Source of the DNA: Winogradskyella litoriviva
Lineage (GTDB): Bacteria > Bacteroidota > Bacteroidia > Flavobacteriales > Flavobacteriaceae
Assembly: GCF_013249065.1 (NCBI RefSeq)
Contig: NZ_JABRWQ010000003.1
Span: 124,001-188,000 of the forward strand
DNA: 64,000 bases
Reading direction: 5' to 3'
Shown here: piece after piece, positions 53,110 to 62,043 of the stretch
Numbering within the stretch: the first letter of the stretch is position 1
Layout: each line of letters begins with the position of its first letter
Position numbers and translations under genes: made by a program
The notes under the pieces: generated by a model
What the model was told of the DNA's origin: nothing
The model's input: the letters and a program-made list of their open reading frames with translations, nothing else
Databases searched by the model: none

Positions 53110-54522
53110 TTAACAGATACTAACTACCCTTAAATTCAACAATTTCCCGAATTTATCAATTTTGTTGGCAATATGTCCTACTCCAATGGCACAATGATGA
53201 GAAGGTCCTTGCTTAGACCATTCATTAATAAAAGCTCTTGCTCCTATAGAAAAACGGTAACGACTGTTTGTATTCCCAATTTGTAAAACAGGTCCTGCTA
53301 CAGATTCTCCTTCTGCTACTAACAAAAACACATCATCTTTTCCTTCTACAACAGACAATAAAGTTACTGGACCGTGTTTTACGGTCATTTGAATGGACAA
53401 TCCTTTTCCTGGTTTTCCATGATAAACTGGCAAAGGAACTAATTGTACATTTCCTTCTGCAATTGCAAAATGTGCAGGACCATCGTGACCTAACATAACA
53501 ATATCATCATTAAAATCCATAGCATAAAATTCAGAGAAAGAACCTCCAACACCAAAGGCATCCATAATTTTCATGGCTTGAGCATTTTTCACTTCATATT
53601 CTCCTGCTACTGGCACATTTTTACCTGTTAATAAGGTGTTTCCTGCAATAACCGAAGTCACAATATTTTCGTATTCGTTACCAGATTCTCCTTCGTAATA
53701 ATAGGCTAAGGATCCCAAATTATGATGTTCTACTAATTTATCTAAGGCTAATGATGTTTTTGCTGCTCTAATAATTTCTTCTGTTTCACACAACCCTAAA
53801 ACTTCAAATGTATTATGAAACTCATCAATTTTTTCGTTAATTTCATTTTCTGTGACTTCGTCTCTATACTTTTTTAATTCACACATTTCAACAACTTCTA
53901 TGTGCGTACCAAAAGCCGAAGATTGCTTTGTTAAATCGGAATAGACATCTAACATACCTGCATAATAATGTCCTAAAACACCCAAACGATTGTTGTTCAT
54001 TACTGAAGCTACCCGAGCCGCATCAATCCAATCTTGTATTTCTACCCAAACCGATTCTTCATCTAAATATCCCGTAACAAACTCATAATCAAACCCTGAA
54101 CGATTGAATACATTTGCCAATTCTGGAACAGAACAAGCTTGACAATGTGCCAACCACTCTCCTGTCATTTTCCCACGATCACCTAGAGCATTAAATTTTT
54201 CGTAATCAATGGCTGCTACTGGTTGGATGTTTAATATAATTATTGGACATTTCACTTTTTGTACAACGGGCAAAACCGTGGATGATAAAGCATAGGTTGA
54301 CACATATAAAAAGAGTATATCAACGTCTTCTGCTTTTAATACTTGCGCCTTTTCTCTAGCTACGATTGGCGAATCTACCAAACCAACATTTACAACATCA
54401 GCACCAAAAGCTTCCATTTTTTCTGCAATTTGGTTTTGATAACCTTCCAAACGCTCTAATAGCCCTTCAAATTGAGGCCAATAGGTATCTAAACCAATAC
54501 CAAACAATCCTACTTTTAACAT
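53110..54522 (-). CDS. Sugar isomerase of the L-arabinose/L-fucose isomerase family
   Basis: A 470-residue cytosolic protein without a signal. The N-terminal domain has the Rossmann-like fold of the family (VGLFGIGLDTYW, DILFLYVSTYA). The C-terminal active-site region, FGVGGSFSEFYAMDFNDD with MLGHDGPAHFA and GPSHHCAIGVGH, parallels the metal-binding Glu/His sites of L-arabinose isomerase, including the C-terminal HH and the tail FGKLLNLRVV. It is sandwiched 4 bp from a GH78 and 49 bp from a GH106 gene, so it probably isomerises a ulvan-derived sugar. With rhaT and rhaM present and no classical rhaA in the window, an L-rhamnose isomerase role is attractive but unproven; xylose or another pentose is possible. 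Confidence 0.85.
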   Translation of the reverse strand: MLKVGLFGIGLDTYWPQFEGLLERLEGYQNQIAEKMEAFGADVVNVGLVDSPIVAREKAQVLKAEDVDILFLYVSTYALSSTVLPVVQKVKCPIIILNIQPVAAIDYEKFNALGDRGKMTGEWLAHCQACSVPELANVFNRSGFDYEFVTGYLDEESVWVEIQDWIDAARVASVMNNNRLGVLGHYYAGMLDVYSDLTKQSSAFGTHIEVVEMCELKKYRDEVTENEINEKIDEFHNTFEVLGLCETEEIIRAAKTSLALDKLVEHHNLGSLAYYYEGESGNEYENIVTSVIAGNTLLTGKNVPVAGEYEVKNAQAMKIMDAFGVGGSFSEFYAMDFNDDIVMLGHDGPAHFAIAEGNVQLVPLPVYHGKPGKGLSIQMTVKHGPVTLLSVVEGKDDVFLLVAEGESVAGPVLQIGNTNSRYRFSIGARAFINEWSKQGPSHHCAIGVGHIANKIDKFGKLLNLRVVSIC

Positions 54523-54526
54523 TGCT

Positions 54527-57500
54527 TTACTCTTTAAAAATTTTTAATTCCGAAATTGAAGCAGGCTGTAAGCCTTCTTCAATAAATACCCTGAATTTTG
54601 ATGCCGTTACGTTATCAAATTTGTGGGTTTTACCTATGCCACAACTATTCCCATCAGAAAGAGTTTTCCATGTGTCATTCTCCCAAAATTGAATTTGATA
54701 TTTAGAAATACTATTTCCAATCTCATCAATTACTACCGTATTAAACGTTTGTGGTTTTACCCAAGCCACTTCTAAGTATTGATTTTTAGTTTCAGCAGCC
54801 AACCAACGTGTTGTATCATCTACATCATTTGCTTTAAAAGCTTCAAAACCCGGTAGTTTTTCAGTTTCAATAAACATAGATGAAGCACTTATTCTACCAA
54901 TTAAAGCTAAGTTAGTTAGATTATTTAATGGTTCTGGAAGTGTTGTTTTTGGCACATTATTTACTTTGAAATCGTAAATTCCTGATGCTACATTAAAGAT
55001 GACATAATTACCAACTGCATCATTCTTTTCTGTGCCTATATAACTTATACCTTCTGAGTTTTCAGCTAACTGATTTCCTTCTGTAACATTTTCTTTATCT
55101 GTGGCTGGTAAATAAATTTTCGCTGTTGTATTTACAGGAACTTTAATATGAAAGGTTGCTTTATCATCTTTCTTTGTCCAATTAACAACTACATTACCAT
55201 ACAAAGATATATAGGCAGTATTTGCAAAAGTTAAATCGCCTACAGGAGCAGGTTTTATAATCATACTTTGCATTCCTAAACTTTTTGGATTAGGTCTGAT
55301 TCCGCCAAAACCTTTGATAAAATAGCCACCAATTCCTGTGTAGCAGGTATGTATTTGACTGTTTCCAACTGCAGACCAACGCTCTGGCCAAACCGTTTTT
55401 CCTTGCTCTATAAAATAACCATAACTGGGATGATGCTTGTCTTGAAGTAATTTATATATTAAATCCATTCTTTCTCCAGACTCCGTAAAATAACGTGTGT
55501 ATAATGCTTGTCCTGAGCTACCTGTATCGTAATAAGGAAACTTATACAACACATTATCTACTAAATTATCATAAACCTTTTTCTTTTCTGCTTCTGGTGT
55601 AACACCCGTTAATAACGCAAAAGCTTGATTTACTTGTTGTCCGCTACCATATTTACCAGTTTCAGAATTATAAGACCGTTTGTGCGTTGCTTCTTGTTGC
55701 ACTTTTAGTCTATCTGCATACTTTTTTGCATCTTTAGTTTTACCTAAAGCCGTTGCTGTTTTTACAGCATTGTCTAACATATATGCATAGACACAATTAT
55801 TAAAATGTATGGCATCTGGTGAGTTACTACTAGTCCAAAAATTCCCTCTAGGTGTGCACCAATCTCCTAAACCAGGAAATTCTCTTGCGCCTTGTTTTCC
55901 TGCTTTTAGAGCTCCTCCTATTTCGTAATATGAGTTATCAAACAACCATTTCATCCATTTTTGCATAGATTTATAATTGTCTTCTAGCACCTTTTTGTCT
56001 CCAAGCATTCTGTAAGTTTCCCAAACCGTTAATGGACTATTGGCTTTCCACATTAAAAATGGTCGGTCTTCTTCGTTTATAACACCCCTAATTTGACCAT
56101 CAGACAACTGAGCATCTCGGGTATATTGAAGATACTGATCCATATAAGCACCACTTTCAAAATTGGGTAAAGCATCGCCATACATGGCAGCTACGGTAAC
56201 TTCTCCCCAACCTCGACGTTCTCTGTGTGGGCAGTCCACTAAAATACCATCCATAGTATTTGCTAAATAGGTATTTAAATTGATTTGATAAATTTGATTG
56301 AGTTGCTCATTTGATGATGTAAATTTGCTAATTTGCTTACGATTGTTAGTAATGACGTAACCTTTGATATCTTCTAATTTAGGCTTATAATTCAAACCAT
56401 AAGCGGTAATCCATCGTCCACCAGCTACATTAAATCGGTTTTGGAATTTTCCTTCTCCTGATTTACCATAGATATATTTACTTTTTTGATTCCAGTTCAT
56501 AACCACCTCCGTTTGATCACTAATTTCAAACGTAATTGAATCGCCTTCTACACCATTATACAAATCCATTTCAAAAAAACCAGTATAGTTTTTTCCCATA
56601 TCAATACGATAAGTACCATCATCGTTTTCATCAATAGCCACCGCTTTTATCTCTTCATATCTTACTTGTGGCTCTACCATTTGTGCACTTAGAGTAGCTT
56701 TAATAGGACTGTATAAGGCGCGAACTTTTCTATCTTTTTTACTGTTTAGAGCAAAATTAATGTTGTTTCCTTTAGCTATTTTTGCATTCAATGCTTCATG
56801 ATTATAAACAACTGCATGCTTCCAGTTCGTATCATCATAATCTGATGTATTCCAATTATCCTCACGTTTTCTATCGTCAATAGTTTCTCCTCCAAAACGT
56901 AAAACATCCCAATCACCATAATACTCGCTATGGCTCTTTTTAGTTTTCCAGGTTTCGTCTGTACTTAACGTTATCTGCTCGTTATCTGTTTGAATTTCGG
57001 CTTGCGCTTTAAACACAAAAGGGATATTTCTGTATTCTCTAATTCGTCGCCATCTAGACCAACCTGCAGCATGCCAAACAGCAATTACATTATCACCTTT
57101 TTTCAGTTTATCTGAAATGTCATAAGTTAAATAAGGAATTCTTTTTTTCATGTATGATGATACTGGATTCATGACATTATCAGTAACTTTTTCTCCATTC
57201 ACATACAATTCATGATACCCAAATGAGCCCACAAATACGAATGCTGATTCCGCTTTTTCTTTTAATTCAAAGTTTTTTCTGTACCAATTGTGGTCCGTTT
57301 TCTTTTGATCAGATTTTAAAATCCAGTCACCTTTCCAATCAGATTGTTTTAACAGTCCCATAGAAAATATCCCGTAATCACTCCATTTTGAGGCGATTCC
57401 ATCTTTATCCCAAACTTTTACTTTCCAGAAATACTGTTTTGCAGATTCTAATTCATTTCCTAAAAAGGTATTATTTACAGATTGGTTTGTTTCTACTTTA

Positions 57501-57760
57501 CCCGAGTCCCAAACATCGCCAGTATTACTTTCAAGGTTTTCTAAGTTACAGGTAACTAAAATTTGATAGGCTGTTTGTTTTTGACCTCTGGTTTTATTGT
57601 TGTCAACTAACCTCCAGCTTAATCTAGGACTTGTATTATCTATACCTAATGGATTTGAACGATATTCACATGTAAGGTCTGTAAGTGAAACTTTGGATTG
57701 CGAATCACAACTAATTATCGATATAATCAATATTACTAGTAGGAATTTTAATAGCTTCAT
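54527..57760 (-). CDS. GH78 alpha-L-rhamnosidase with C-terminal F5/8-type (CBM32-like) domain, lipoprotein
   Basis: A 1077-residue lipoprotein (lipobox LIISIISC). GH78 domains: N-terminal fibronectin-like (NPLGIDNTSPRLSWRL), rhamnosidase N (AGWSRWRRIREY), six-hairpin barrel, and C-terminal sandwich. The active-site stretch is DCPHRERRGWGEVTV: the usual GW-x-GD ending is replaced by GWGEV, so the third acidic residue is lost or shifted by one. The base is probably the Glu of TVWPERWSAVG. The last 135 residues (ALIGRISASSMF, VDDTTRWLAAE, RVFIEEGLQPASISEL) are a discoidin-like domain for carbohydrate binding. It follows the Tat protein by 66 bp and precedes the isomerase by 4 bp. Confidence 0.93.
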   Translation of the reverse strand: MKLLKFLLVILIISIISCDSQSKVSLTDLTCEYRSNPLGIDNTSPRLSWRLVDNNKTRGQKQTAYQILVTCNLENLESNTGDVWDSGKVETNQSVNNTFLGNELESAKQYFWKVKVWDKDGIASKWSDYGIFSMGLLKQSDWKGDWILKSDQKKTDHNWYRKNFELKEKAESAFVFVGSFGYHELYVNGEKVTDNVMNPVSSYMKKRIPYLTYDISDKLKKGDNVIAVWHAAGWSRWRRIREYRNIPFVFKAQAEIQTDNEQITLSTDETWKTKKSHSEYYGDWDVLRFGGETIDDRKREDNWNTSDYDDTNWKHAVVYNHEALNAKIAKGNNINFALNSKKDRKVRALYSPIKATLSAQMVEPQVRYEEIKAVAIDENDDGTYRIDMGKNYTGFFEMDLYNGVEGDSITFEISDQTEVVMNWNQKSKYIYGKSGEGKFQNRFNVAGGRWITAYGLNYKPKLEDIKGYVITNNRKQISKFTSSNEQLNQIYQINLNTYLANTMDGILVDCPHRERRGWGEVTVAAMYGDALPNFESGAYMDQYLQYTRDAQLSDGQIRGVINEEDRPFLMWKANSPLTVWETYRMLGDKKVLEDNYKSMQKWMKWLFDNSYYEIGGALKAGKQGAREFPGLGDWCTPRGNFWTSSNSPDAIHFNNCVYAYMLDNAVKTATALGKTKDAKKYADRLKVQQEATHKRSYNSETGKYGSGQQVNQAFALLTGVTPEAEKKKVYDNLVDNVLYKFPYYDTGSSGQALYTRYFTESGERMDLIYKLLQDKHHPSYGYFIEQGKTVWPERWSAVGNSQIHTCYTGIGGYFIKGFGGIRPNPKSLGMQSMIIKPAPVGDLTFANTAYISLYGNVVVNWTKKDDKATFHIKVPVNTTAKIYLPATDKENVTEGNQLAENSEGISYIGTEKNDAVGNYVIFNVASGIYDFKVNNVPKTTLPEPLNNLTNLALIGRISASSMFIETEKLPGFEAFKANDVDDTTRWLAAETKNQYLEVAWVKPQTFNTVVIDEIGNSISKYQIQFWENDTWKTLSDGNSCGIGKTHKFDNVTASKFRVFIEEGLQPASISELKIFKE

Positions 57761-57826
57761 TTATATGGCTTGATTTACTTTGACTATTAATTTAATTCAC
57801 CTTTATTCGTTGGTTTATCTTCTAAA

Positions 57827-59746
57827 TTAACTTACCGAAATAGAAATTTCTAAATCTTGTTTTTTTTCTGAATCGAAATACGCTTCAATAGGAATCGCCT
57901 CAACACCTGGCACCATATTAAAGGTTCTACTACCAGACATCGCCTTAATTTTTAAAGGCACATTAGCTTTTATAGTCACTAAGCCTTCTGGTTTTTGAAT
58001 CGTCATTTCTCGCTCAGAAATTTTCGTAACAACTTCATTATTTGGTGAAACGATTGGTAATACGAAGGCAGTTTGTGTTTTAATATCTTGTTGTGTACTT
58101 ACTCTTATTTCTGTTATATCCGCAGAACACTTGTATGCAATATCAAAAGCAGAGGCAGTTCCATCAACAATATTTCTATCTACATTCTTCAACTTTACAT
58201 CAGCCTTTAATTCAATAGCACCGTTTTCATCTTTAGATGTTATCTTAGCAGGTAAATCGTATAAGTTTGTGTACCAAACGTCATCTTTAAAAGTTTCAAT
58301 ACGAGGTGTTAGACAAATATCTTTTCCAGGCTGAGGCTGTTGATTATTTTTTTCAACCAAATGATATTCTGCCATACTTGCCGCACATAACAAGCCTACT
58401 TTATTATGGTATAAAACGCCTAAAGCACCTCCTGACGCTTGACGAAAATCTTCTTTGTAATGGTATTCTGCATCATAAGCACTTACAGTCCCTCTCCAAT
58501 CGCCTCTTGCAAATAGAAAAACATCTAGGTCTTTAAAATGTTTTACACCATCTGCTGTCATTCTTGGTAAACTCGCACTTGAATTAATTTCTGGTAAATG
58601 GTCCCAATGGTCTAGCAATGCTGCTAAAGGTTTTGCATGCGTAAATGTGTGGTGCACACAAGGTGGAATCCCTGCCTCAATAAAACCAGGACCACCATGA
58701 ATTAATCCATCTGCAGTGCAACGTTGTAATAATTCTGTGTTTTTTATAGCTGCTGTTCCAAAAGCAGGATTGATGTGTGCCATCATCCCAAAGGCTGGTT
58801 GGCTACCATCGCAAGTTCTGCTTCCCCAATAACTCCATTTGTACATACGGTTGCCCCAACTATTATCCCAAGCACCATCTGGTAACATAAATTCTAAATG
58901 GCTATTTAAGGATTTGGTTAAAATTTGTAAGAGTTCTTCGTCTTTTTCTTTAAGCGCATACATTACTAAACTATTTAAGGTTTCTTCTACATTATAGCCT
59001 AAATCTACACCGTGTAATCCCTTCTCGCTTAGTTTACTAGAACTCTTTTTACATTCACCAAATAACAAACCTTCATTAGCTGTAAAATAAACTTTTACTT
59101 CAGACGCTAGTTTTTTACTCTTAGCTTTAAAATCGTCTCGATTTAAAACATTCCCAATTAAATTTAAGCCATATACAGCTGTGCCAGGGTAATTGATATT
59201 GGTAAAGTCTATTGTAAATGTATTGTATATATATTGTCCTGCTTTTTCTAAACGAACTGTCCAAGCATTGCGAGTTGTTTCATCTAAAACATGACCATGA
59301 TAATGCAATGCTTCTGCTAATGCTATCGCTCCAAAAATGGTGATTCCTTTCCAAGATTTTGGATTTTTAATTACAGTCCAAGCTCCATTTTCTTGCGAGA
59401 CATTATTTTCTGCCCAAGTCATTACTAATCTAGCGCCTTCTATATATTTTTCATCACCAGTTTTATCTGCCATAAATAAAAATGGATATACAGCATCCAT
59501 ACAACGTCCATGAATATGTGAGCAAGAAGGACAGCCTAAAGCACCATGAACATCTAAATTAGACGGATTATTAATCTGTACTTTTAACATACCATCGCAC
59601 CACTCTTTTAAAAGTCCAGAAATTAAATTTTTAAATTCTAGGGAGTGTTCTGGATGAGTAGAACATGCAGTTAATAGTCCTGACATTGGAAGTGACAAAC
59701 CTACTCCTGCAATAGTTGAAAGTTTAATAAAGCTACGTCTTTTCAT
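57827..59746 (-). CDS. Tat-exported lipoprotein of unrecognised family, probable alpha/alpha-toroid glycan-active enzyme
   Basis: A 639-residue protein whose N-terminus MKRRSFIKLSTIAGVG has the twin-arginine motif and then the lipobox SGLLTAC, so it is exported folded and lipidated. Next comes GALGCPSCSHIHGRCMDAVYP, a Cys/His cluster around residues 70-85, then helix pairs typical of an alpha/alpha toroid (KYIEGARLVMTWAENN, ITIFGAIALAEALHYHG). Near residue 350, IHGGPGFIEAGIPPCVHHTFTHAK holds further His and Cys residues. The last 170 residues are beta-rich. Folded export and the Cys/His clusters suggest a metal-dependent enzyme, perhaps a lyase or dehydratase-like activity. I do not recognise the family. 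First gene of the unit behind operator O8. Confidence 0.8.
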   Translation of the reverse strand: MKRRSFIKLSTIAGVGLSLPMSGLLTACSTHPEHSLEFKNLISGLLKEWCDGMLKVQINNPSNLDVHGALGCPSCSHIHGRCMDAVYPFLFMADKTGDEKYIEGARLVMTWAENNVSQENGAWTVIKNPKSWKGITIFGAIALAEALHYHGHVLDETTRNAWTVRLEKAGQYIYNTFTIDFTNINYPGTAVYGLNLIGNVLNRDDFKAKSKKLASEVKVYFTANEGLLFGECKKSSSKLSEKGLHGVDLGYNVEETLNSLVMYALKEKDEELLQILTKSLNSHLEFMLPDGAWDNSWGNRMYKWSYWGSRTCDGSQPAFGMMAHINPAFGTAAIKNTELLQRCTADGLIHGGPGFIEAGIPPCVHHTFTHAKPLAALLDHWDHLPEINSSASLPRMTADGVKHFKDLDVFLFARGDWRGTVSAYDAEYHYKEDFRQASGGALGVLYHNKVGLLCAASMAEYHLVEKNNQQPQPGKDICLTPRIETFKDDVWYTNLYDLPAKITSKDENGAIELKADVKLKNVDRNIVDGTASAFDIAYKCSADITEIRVSTQQDIKTQTAFVLPIVSPNNEVVTKISEREMTIQKPEGLVTIKANVPLKIKAMSGSRTFNMVPGVEAIPIEAYFDSEKKQDLEISISVS

Positions 59747-59770
59747 TTTATTATGATATAAGATATTAAG

Positions 59771-59815
59771 GAAAAATAATTTAATTCAATAGAAAAACTA
59801 TCCTGTTTTATCCTG
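59771..59815 (-). promoter_or_regulatory. Locus operator O8 with -7 box, upstream of the Tat-exported protein
   Basis: On the coding strand, CAGGATA-AAA-CAGGATA (59815-59799), a perfect repeat, then 20 nt and TATTTTTC (59778-59771). The leader is under 25 nt. The site starts 15 bp beyond the terminator of the PL28 gene, cleanly separating the two units. Confidence 0.82.
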
Positions 59816-59829
59816 TTGTTTTAAAAACA

Positions 59830-59859
59830 AAAGAGGCTATCTTTTAAGACAGCCTCTTT
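59830..59859 (-). terminator. Rho-independent terminator after the PL28 ulvan lyase
   Basis: Arms AAAGAGGCTATCTT and AAGACAGCCTCTTT pair over 14 positions with one G-U in the minus-strand RNA. The RNA continues into UUGUUUUUAA. It lies 25 bp after the PL28 stop at 59884. Confidence 0.87.
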
Positions 59860-59883
59860 GAATTACTAAAATAGGATTTATAA

Positions 59884-61881
59884 TTAGTTTATTATCAGTT
59901 TAGTCTGAATAGTTTTGTTATCATCTGTGGTTGCTCTAACTAAATACAAGCCAGATGTTAAATTTCTATTATTTCTAATTTCAATTTTTCCATTAGTTGT
60001 AGCGCCATTATATACAACTTTTCCTAGCATATTGTAAATTGTAATATATGCATCAATACTATTGTTTACGGTAATGATAAAATTACTATTTGCTGGGTTA
60101 GGATAAACTTTTATTGAAGCTACTGTCAATTCATTATCTTCAATACTTAAAGATTGGCTTGTTGGTATGGCCTCCCATACACTTCTCATATCTGTATCAG
60201 CAACTGGAATATGCGTTACCTGCCCATTTATTTCATGATACATAAATCTACCACTGGTACCAGATTCAAATCTATACGTTTCATCAGTTTCGTTATAATG
60301 TAACGTCCAAACTTTATCGCTAGAACTTGTTGTTGTACCTGTACTTAAAACTACATAAGGACCTCCAGGGCCTCCAGAACCTGGTGCACGCAATATTCCA
60401 TTAACTTCACTATCTATATTAACTAATGCGCCTTGTTGCACAAAAGTCCAATGCGTGTTTTGCGGTTCACCTGAATCTGTCATGGTAACTGGCATAGCTG
60501 ATGCCTCTGCATCCGTTAAAAATTGTCCTGTGGCTACATTTCTAAATCTAAAAACATCATCACTAGGGGCTGGACCTGAGTTATCTACAACTTCAACTTT
60601 CTCATATGTTGTATTTGCCCATCTAAATTGGGCTCTACCTCCTCTAACGCGGTATGCACCATATCTAATACCAGATTCTGTGCCTCTTTCTGGTTCTGGG
60701 ATATTCCAATTAAATGTTTCACCGCCAATTACTGCATCACAATAATGAATTTTTTGGGTGGCATCATTTGGATCTACCCTAAAACCTACCTCTAGTTCAA
60801 AGTCAATTTCTTCATTTTTATTTACTTGTTTTAGAAAAACAACTTCCCGACCGCTACCTTCTCCTCCGCGATATAAAATACGTTCGGCATAAATATCAAA
60901 CGCCACTTGCTTGTCTGCATTGATACCTGTACCATAAACGGGCTTAGCCAAGTACAAACAAATAGCTGGATCGTTAGAACCTCCACCACCCGTGTGTTTT
61001 CCTTTTGCCTGTATTAAATAGCTACCATCCTGACTGAAAGAACCTCCATCTCCTACTTCAAGAATTCTTACAACTCCAGTGAATCTTGCGTAACTCCCAA
61101 CACCAGTTTCTCCAGATCTGGGTAAAGAACGCTCTATTCTAGGCTGTAGGGTACTTCCATCCCAGTGGTTAGACCCATCAGTAATGTTATAAACACCCCA
61201 AGTCTTACCATAAACATTACTCTCTGAGTAATCAGAGTAACAACTTCTATCATCAGCAGTACCTACATTAACAGGGTTTGGTAGATCTACATTTCTAGTA
61301 TTGTCATTTTGAAATTCACCTGAAGCAGGACAAGATAAATCTGGATTTGTGTCTTCATCTGGAGCTATCTCTACAGGAATTTCCACAAAAGGAATGAGTT
61401 CCCAATTACTTCTATCATCCGTATCTGCAACGACAACATGAGTTACTGTTCCATTTGCGTCATGATACAAATATCTACCACTATTGCCCGATTGAAATCT
61501 ATAGGTATTATCCGTTTGGTTGTGTTGTATCGTCCAAACTTTATCAGCATCTGTTGCTGGAGAAGCTACAGTTGTGCTAACAACTACATAAGGGCCACCT
61601 GGACCTCCAGAACCTGGTGCTCGTAATATTCCTAATACCTCACTATCAATATTATAAAATGCTCCGCTTTGTACAAAAGTAAAATGTGTACTCACAGGTT
61701 CACCTGTATCTGTCATAGTAACAGCTGTTGCACTTGAACCTGTATCGGTTAAGAATAGCCCAGTTTCGACATTTTTTAATCTAAAAATATCATCAGAAGG
61801 TGGCGCGTCTTGCGCTGCTATGCCAAGTGAGCATAATGTAAAACAACAAAATAATAAGGTTTTAAAAGTAATTTTTTTCAT
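59884..61881 (-). CDS. Secreted PL28-type ulvan lyase flanked by two beta-trefoil domains, with T9SS sorting domain
   Basis: A 665-residue protein with a signal ending GIAAQ. The core, residues of about 183-435, starts SCPASGEF and contains [40 protein letters not shown] and [16 protein letters not shown], consistent with the beta-jelly-roll ulvan lyases of PL28, which cut between sulfated rhamnose and uronate by elimination. Two ricin-like beta-trefoils, residues of about 29-165 and 440-575, bracket it and are near copies of each other (both with [17 protein letters not shown]). The C-terminus ([23 protein letters not shown]) is a T9SS type A domain. It has its own operator and terminator. 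It is the strongest single indicator of ulvan as substrate. Confidence 0.85.
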   Translation of the reverse strand: MKKITFKTLLFCCFTLCSLGIAAQDAPPSDDIFRLKNVETGLFLTDTGSSATAVTMTDTGEPVSTHFTFVQSGAFYNIDSEVLGILRAPGSGGPGGPYVVVSTTVASPATDADKVWTIQHNQTDNTYRFQSGNSGRYLYHDANGTVTHVVVADTDDRSNWELIPFVEIPVEIAPDEDTNPDLSCPASGEFQNDNTRNVDLPNPVNVGTADDRSCYSDYSESNVYGKTWGVYNITDGSNHWDGSTLQPRIERSLPRSGETGVGSYARFTGVVRILEVGDGGSFSQDGSYLIQAKGKHTGGGGSNDPAICLYLAKPVYGTGINADKQVAFDIYAERILYRGGEGSGREVVFLKQVNKNEEIDFELEVGFRVDPNDATQKIHYCDAVIGGETFNWNIPEPERGTESGIRYGAYRVRGGRAQFRWANTTYEKVEVVDNSGPAPSDDVFRFRNVATGQFLTDAEASAMPVTMTDSGEPQNTHWTFVQQGALVNIDSEVNGILRAPGSGGPGGPYVVLSTGTTTSSSDKVWTLHYNETDETYRFESGTSGRFMYHEINGQVTHIPVADTDMRSVWEAIPTSQSLSIEDNELTVASIKVYPNPANSNFIITVNNSIDAYITIYNMLGKVVYNGATTNGKIEIRNNRNLTSGLYLVRATTDDNKTIQTKLIIN
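60157..60564 (-). repeat. C-terminal beta-trefoil unit of the intragenic duplication in PL28
   Basis: Encodes residues of about 440-575 of the PL28 protein ([17 protein letters not shown] to SVWEAIP). It matches the N-terminal unit at 61387-61797 with shared blocks such as VTMTD, the [11 protein letters not shown] run and the DTD-x-RS-x-WE end. Confidence 0.85.
61387..61797 (-). repeat. N-terminal beta-trefoil unit of the intragenic duplication in PL28
   Basis: Encodes residues of about 29-165 ([17 protein letters not shown] to SNWELIP), the partner of the unit at 60157-60564. The catalytic PL28 core lies between them. Confidence 0.85.
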
Positions 61882-61900
61882 AGCTGCTTTAATTTTTGTT

Positions 61901-61945
61901 TAATGATACTTAATTTAGCTTAAAAAAGTATCCTGAACTATGCTG
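61901..61945 (-). promoter_or_regulatory. Locus operator O9 with -7 region, upstream of the PL28 lyase
   Basis: On the coding strand, CAGCATA-GTT-CAGGATA (61945-61929), 20 nt, then TATCATTA (61908-61901), the weakest -7 match of the set. The leader to the ATG is about 15-20 nt. Preceded by about 100 bp after the GH106 stop with no clear terminator. Confidence 0.68.
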
Positions 61946-62043
61946 AGTTGAAAGATAAATTAGGATTATTTTGGTTTAATAACAACATCTTTAAGATAAA
62001 CGAAATGTCTGAACGCAAATAGAACCATTAAAAAAATAGCCCC

